9,135 nucleotides of DNA from CAZXDS01 sp964639525. GTDB lineage: Bacteria; Bacteroidota; Ignavibacteria; Ignavibacteriales; Melioribacteraceae. Shown here piece by piece: positions 6,452 to 9,135 of this stretch (within the stretch, counting starts at the first letter, position 1; each line of letters opens with the position of its first letter). The notes under the pieces were generated by a model. It was not told the origin of the DNA. It worked only from the letters and a program-made list of their open reading frames with translations, and searched no databases. The stretch spans positions 1 to 9,135 of the forward strand of contig CAZXDS010000140.1 in the NCBI GenBank assembly GCA_964639525.1. The letters run 5' to 3'. A program made the translations under genes and the position numbers.

Positions 6452-8923
6452 TTATTTTTTTACAACAATATTAAAAATTCTATTCTTTACATAAATTTCT
6501 TTCACAACACTCATACCTTCAGTATGTTTTATGACTTTCGCATCAGCATAAGCAGCCGCTTTTACAACGTCTTCCGGACTGTCAATCGGTAGTTCTAATT
6601 TAGCACGCATTTTGCCGTTTACTTGAACTCCGATAACCACCGAATTCACAGTTAAGGCAGCTTCGTCAATATTAAACCAAACCGGATTTTCAAAAATGGA
6701 TTTCTCATTTCCGAGCAACTGCCAGCACTCTTCGCCAAAGTGAGGTGCAAGCGGAGACAGCATTGATGCAAATCTTTCAAGAACGTAATTTTTTATTTCA
6801 TTTCGTACATTTTCAAAATTCTTTGTAATTTCATTCAGCAATTCCATCATAACTGCAATGGTTGTATTGAATCTAAAATTATCAATTTCCACTTCGTACT
6901 TACTTAAAGACTGATTTACTTTCTGATAAACCGATTTTTCAGCTTGGTTTAATTCATTCAAATCATATTTTGATTTTGATGAAACCTTTTTACCAAGATT
7001 AGCATTTGTTTTAAATATTTGATTAGTTCTCTGCACAAATCTGTCAACACCTACAATTCCTTTATCATTCCAATCGCCGCCCAAATCGTAAGGACCCATA
7101 AACATCAAATACATTCTGAAAACATCCGAACCGTAAGAACTGATAAACTGTTCGGGATTTACAACATTGCCCTTTGACTTTGACATTTTAGCACCGTTGC
7201 TCGTAATTGTTCCTTGATGAATAAGTTTGGCAAAAGGTTCATCGCTTTTTACTTTGCCGATATCCCGCAAAAATTTATGCACAAATCGTGAGTAGAGCAA
7301 GTGCATTGTTGCGTGTTCGGCACCGCCGACATACATATCAACCGGTATCCAATTGTCCGCAAGCTTTTCGTCGAACGCACCTTTGGAATACTTTGGATTT
7401 AAATATCTTAAGTAATACCAAGACGAATCCACAAACGTATCCATTGTATCAACATCACGTTTTGCCTCTCCGCCGCACTTAGGACAAATTGTATTTACAA
7501 AATCAGAAGCCTGTGCCAAAGGCGACTCACCGTCAGGCGTAAATGCAACATCGTAAGGCAGTTCAAGCGGAAGCTGTTCTTCCGGAACGGGAACTTCACC
7601 GCATTTATCACAGTAAACAATCGGAATCGGCGTTCCCCAATATCTTTGGCGTGAAATTAACCAATCTCGCAAACGGTAATTTATCGTTAATTTTCCGTTT
7701 CCTTCGCTTTCCAATTTTACCGTTATTTTTTTTATTCCTTCGTCCGAACGTGTTCCGTTAAATTCACCGGAATTTATCATTGTGCCAACTCCGGTAAAAG
7801 CTTCGTTCAATTCGGTTTCGGGCTCGGTTCCGTCTTGAAGGATTACTTTGCGAATCGGCAGATTAAATTTTTTCGCAAATTCAAAATCGCGTTCGTCGTG
7901 TCCCGGAACTGCCATAACGCAGCCTGTTCCGTAAGTTGACAAAACATAATCGGCAATCCAAATCGGAACTCTTTCGTTATTTACGGGATTGATTGCAAAC
8001 GCCCCTGTCGGTACGCCGGTTTTCTCTTTAACGGTGGAAGTCCTTTCAATTTCCGATAAACTTTTTACCGAATTTATATATTTTTCAACATTTTCTTTAT
8101 ATTCATCCTTTGTAATTTTTGAAACCAAATCGTGTTCAGGAGCAATAACCACGTAGGTTACGCCATAAAGCGTATCAGGACGCGTAGTAAAAACTTCCAT
8201 TCCTTCATCGTGCCCTTCAATTTTAAATTTTACTTGCGAACCGTAACTTCGGCCAATCCAGTTACGCTGCATGGTTTTCGTCTTTTCGGGCCAATCAATT
8301 TTATTTAAGCCGTCTAATAATTCATCGGCATAATTCGTAATTTTGAAAAACCACTGAGTTAAGTTTTTCCGTTCAACAAAAGTACCGCAGCGTTCGCAAG
8401 TTCCATCTGCCTGCACTTGTTCATTGGCAAGAACTGTTTGACAATCGGGACACCAATTTACAGGCGCATTTTTCCGGTAAGCTAATCCTTTTTTATATAG
8501 TTGCAGAAAAAGCCACTGATTCCATTTGTAATATTCCGGAACGCAGGTTTTTAATTCGGCATTCCAATCATACATACAGCCCATTGTTTTCAACTGTTCT
8601 TTAATATCATCAATGTTTTTAAGTGTGCTGTCCTGCGGATGTATTCCGGTTTTAATTGCATAATTTTCAGCCGGAAGCCCGAAAGAGTCGTAGCCCATAG
8701 GCTCAAAAACGTTGAAACCGCGCAGCTTCTTGTAGCGTGCCCACGAATCGGTAGGAGCATAATTATACCAGTGCCCGATGTGCAATTTTGCTCCGGAAGG
8801 ATAAATAAACATTACTAATGCGTATAACTTTTTCTCCGTATCGGAAAGATTGGTTTTATAAATTTCTTTACTTTCCCAAAATTCGTTCCACTTCTTTTCA
8901 ATCTCTTGATGCTGATATTTCAT
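6452..8923 (-). CDS. leuS: Leucine--tRNA ligase
   Basis: Cytoplasmic class I synthetase that charges tRNA-Leu and edits mischarged products. It is 823 residues, within the normal bacterial range (about 800-880), and starts at the typical MKYQHQEIEKKWNEFW. HIGH is at 48-51 and KMSKS at 579-583. Cysteine pairs CPDC (158-161) and CERC (176-179) suggest a zinc knuckle. The CP1 editing domain carries TTRPDT (246-251) and GTGCVMAVPGHDERD, with the conserved aspartate at D346. A further CDKC/CPKC cysteine set precedes the DTMDTFVDSSWYYLRY stretch. The C-terminal tRNA-binding domain ends in VQVNGKMRAKLELP...EIYVKNRIFNIVVKK. The oddity is MFIYPSG (38-44), where most LeuRS proteins have M(F/L)PYPSG. 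It is first in a likely leuS-serS operon, with a promoter candidate 30 bp upstream. Confidence 0.98.
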   Translation of the reverse strand: MKYQHQEIEKKWNEFWESKEIYKTNLSDTEKKLYALVMFIYPSGAKLHIGHWYNYAPTDSWARYKKLRGFNVFEPMGYDSFGLPAENYAIKTGIHPQDSTLKNIDDIKEQLKTMGCMYDWNAELKTCVPEYYKWNQWLFLQLYKKGLAYRKNAPVNWCPDCQTVLANEQVQADGTCERCGTFVERKNLTQWFFKITNYADELLDGLNKIDWPEKTKTMQRNWIGRSYGSQVKFKIEGHDEGMEVFTTRPDTLYGVTYVVIAPEHDLVSKITKDEYKENVEKYINSVKSLSEIERTSTVKEKTGVPTGAFAINPVNNERVPIWIADYVLSTYGTGCVMAVPGHDERDFEFAKKFNLPIRKVILQDGTEPETELNEAFTGVGTMINSGEFNGTRSDEGIKKITVKLESEGNGKLTINYRLRDWLISRQRYWGTPIPIVYCDKCGEVPVPEEQLPLELPYDVAFTPDGESPLAQASDFVNTICPKCGGEAKRDVDTMDTFVDSSWYYLRYLNPKYSKGAFDEKLADNWIPVDMYVGGAEHATMHLLYSRFVHKFLRDIGKVKSDEPFAKLIHQGTITSNGAKMSKSKGNVVNPEQFISSYGSDVFRMYLMFMGPYDLGGDWNDKGIVGVDRFVQRTNQIFKTNANLGKKVSSKSKYDLNELNQAEKSVYQKVNQSLSKYEVEIDNFRFNTTIAVMMELLNEITKNFENVRNEIKNYVLERFASMLSPLAPHFGEECWQLLGNEKSIFENPVWFNIDEAALTVNSVVIGVQVNGKMRAKLELPIDSPEDVVKAAAYADAKVIKHTEGMSVVKEIYVKNRIFNIVVKK

Positions 8924-8952
8924 AGTCAGATTATTTTTATTATTAAGAAGGA

Positions 8953-8983
8953 CAAATTTATCTATTTAGAATAGTGAATACAA
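8953..8983 (-). promoter_or_regulatory. Bacteroidota-type promoter for leuS-serS
   Basis: On the minus strand TTG (8983-8981) is followed after 20 bases by TAAATTTG (8960-8953). This matches the -33 TTG / -7 TANNTTTG promoter described for Bacteroides. The same bases also read as a mediocre sigma-70 pair, TTGTAT and TAAATT with a 17-bp spacer. The ATG of leuS is 29 bases beyond the -7 box, so the untranslated leader would be only about 20-25 nt. That leaves no room for a T-box or other riboswitch. No clear Shine-Dalgarno is present. Confidence 0.6.
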
Positions 8984-9115
8984 GGAAACAGAATATAAAC
9001 AGTAATTTATTGATAATTTTATTGGAGAATTGATAGGTTAGATAATATTTTGGTGTGCTACTAAAAAATTATTCTGAATCGCTGCGGACGGATAACCCGA
9101 ATAAATTGGGAAGCA

Positions 9116-9135
9116 GGTTCAAGGTACAAGATACA
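9116..9135. repeat. Short degenerate heptamer repeat at the right edge
   Basis: GGTTCAA, GGTACAA and GATACA(...) stand head to tail up to the last base, about three copies of a GGTWCAA-like unit. The array may continue beyond the window. With so few copies this could be chance. The rest of 8984-9115 shows no gene, RNA or clear terminator. Confidence 0.35.

Noticed and set aside
9060..9135. tRNA or C-terminal tail of a further minus-strand gene at the right edge
   Set aside because: The GGTTCAA recalls a T-loop, but no acceptor or anticodon stem can be drawn. The minus-strand frame open from the edge is only about 24 codons before TAG, too short to judge.
1..9135. CRISPR array, insertion sequence, defence system or prophage
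   Set aside because: There are no spaced direct repeats, no transposase or integrase, and no unrecognised genes; the four coding regions account for nearly all of the window.

Overview
The window is an AT-rich bacterial stretch with all four recognisable genes on the minus strand. In transcription order (right to left) they are leuS, serS, an exported subtilisin-family peptidase and an OPT-family membrane transporter. The last one runs off the left edge. AT-rich composition, generally weak Shine-Dalgarno sequences, and a Bacteroidota-type promoter (TTG, 20-nt gap, TAAATTTG) upstream of leuS point to the Bacteroidota/Ignavibacteriota/Chlorobiota side of the FCB group. This assignment is an inference; no rRNA or other marker is present.

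Right part (5148-9135): a 212-bp non-coding edge carries the leuS promoter and, at the extreme right, a few degenerate GGTWCAA heptamers. leuS (8923-6452) and serS (6425-5148) are complete, look functional and are 26 bp apart, so they are probably co-transcribed. Both are housekeeping class I/class II tRNA synthetases with their signature motifs intact. LeuRS has one odd substitution next to its HIGH motif.

Middle (4789-5147): a 359-bp gene-free gap. Eleven bp after the serS stop it holds a perfect 64-bp palindrome (32-bp arms built from hexamer repeats around a GTAGAGACGGGAT core), which looks like a REP/MITE-type interspersed repeat. Nearer the peptidase start is a smaller GAAACG/CGTTTC inverted repeat that could be an operator or leader hairpin.

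Left part (1-4788): a 937-residue secreted subtilase with the layout of tripeptidyl peptidase II (long insert between catalytic Asp and His, TPPII-like beta domains after the protease domain). It is followed 11 bp later by an OPT oligopeptide transporter. The transporter's strong AAGGAG ribosome binding site overlaps the peptidase stop codon. The simplest reading is a two-gene peptide-scavenging operon: the exported peptidase cuts proteins or peptides into short peptides outside the cytoplasm and the transporter imports them. This pairing is the most interesting biology in the window. The substrate and the tripeptidyl mode of cutting are not proven by the sequence.
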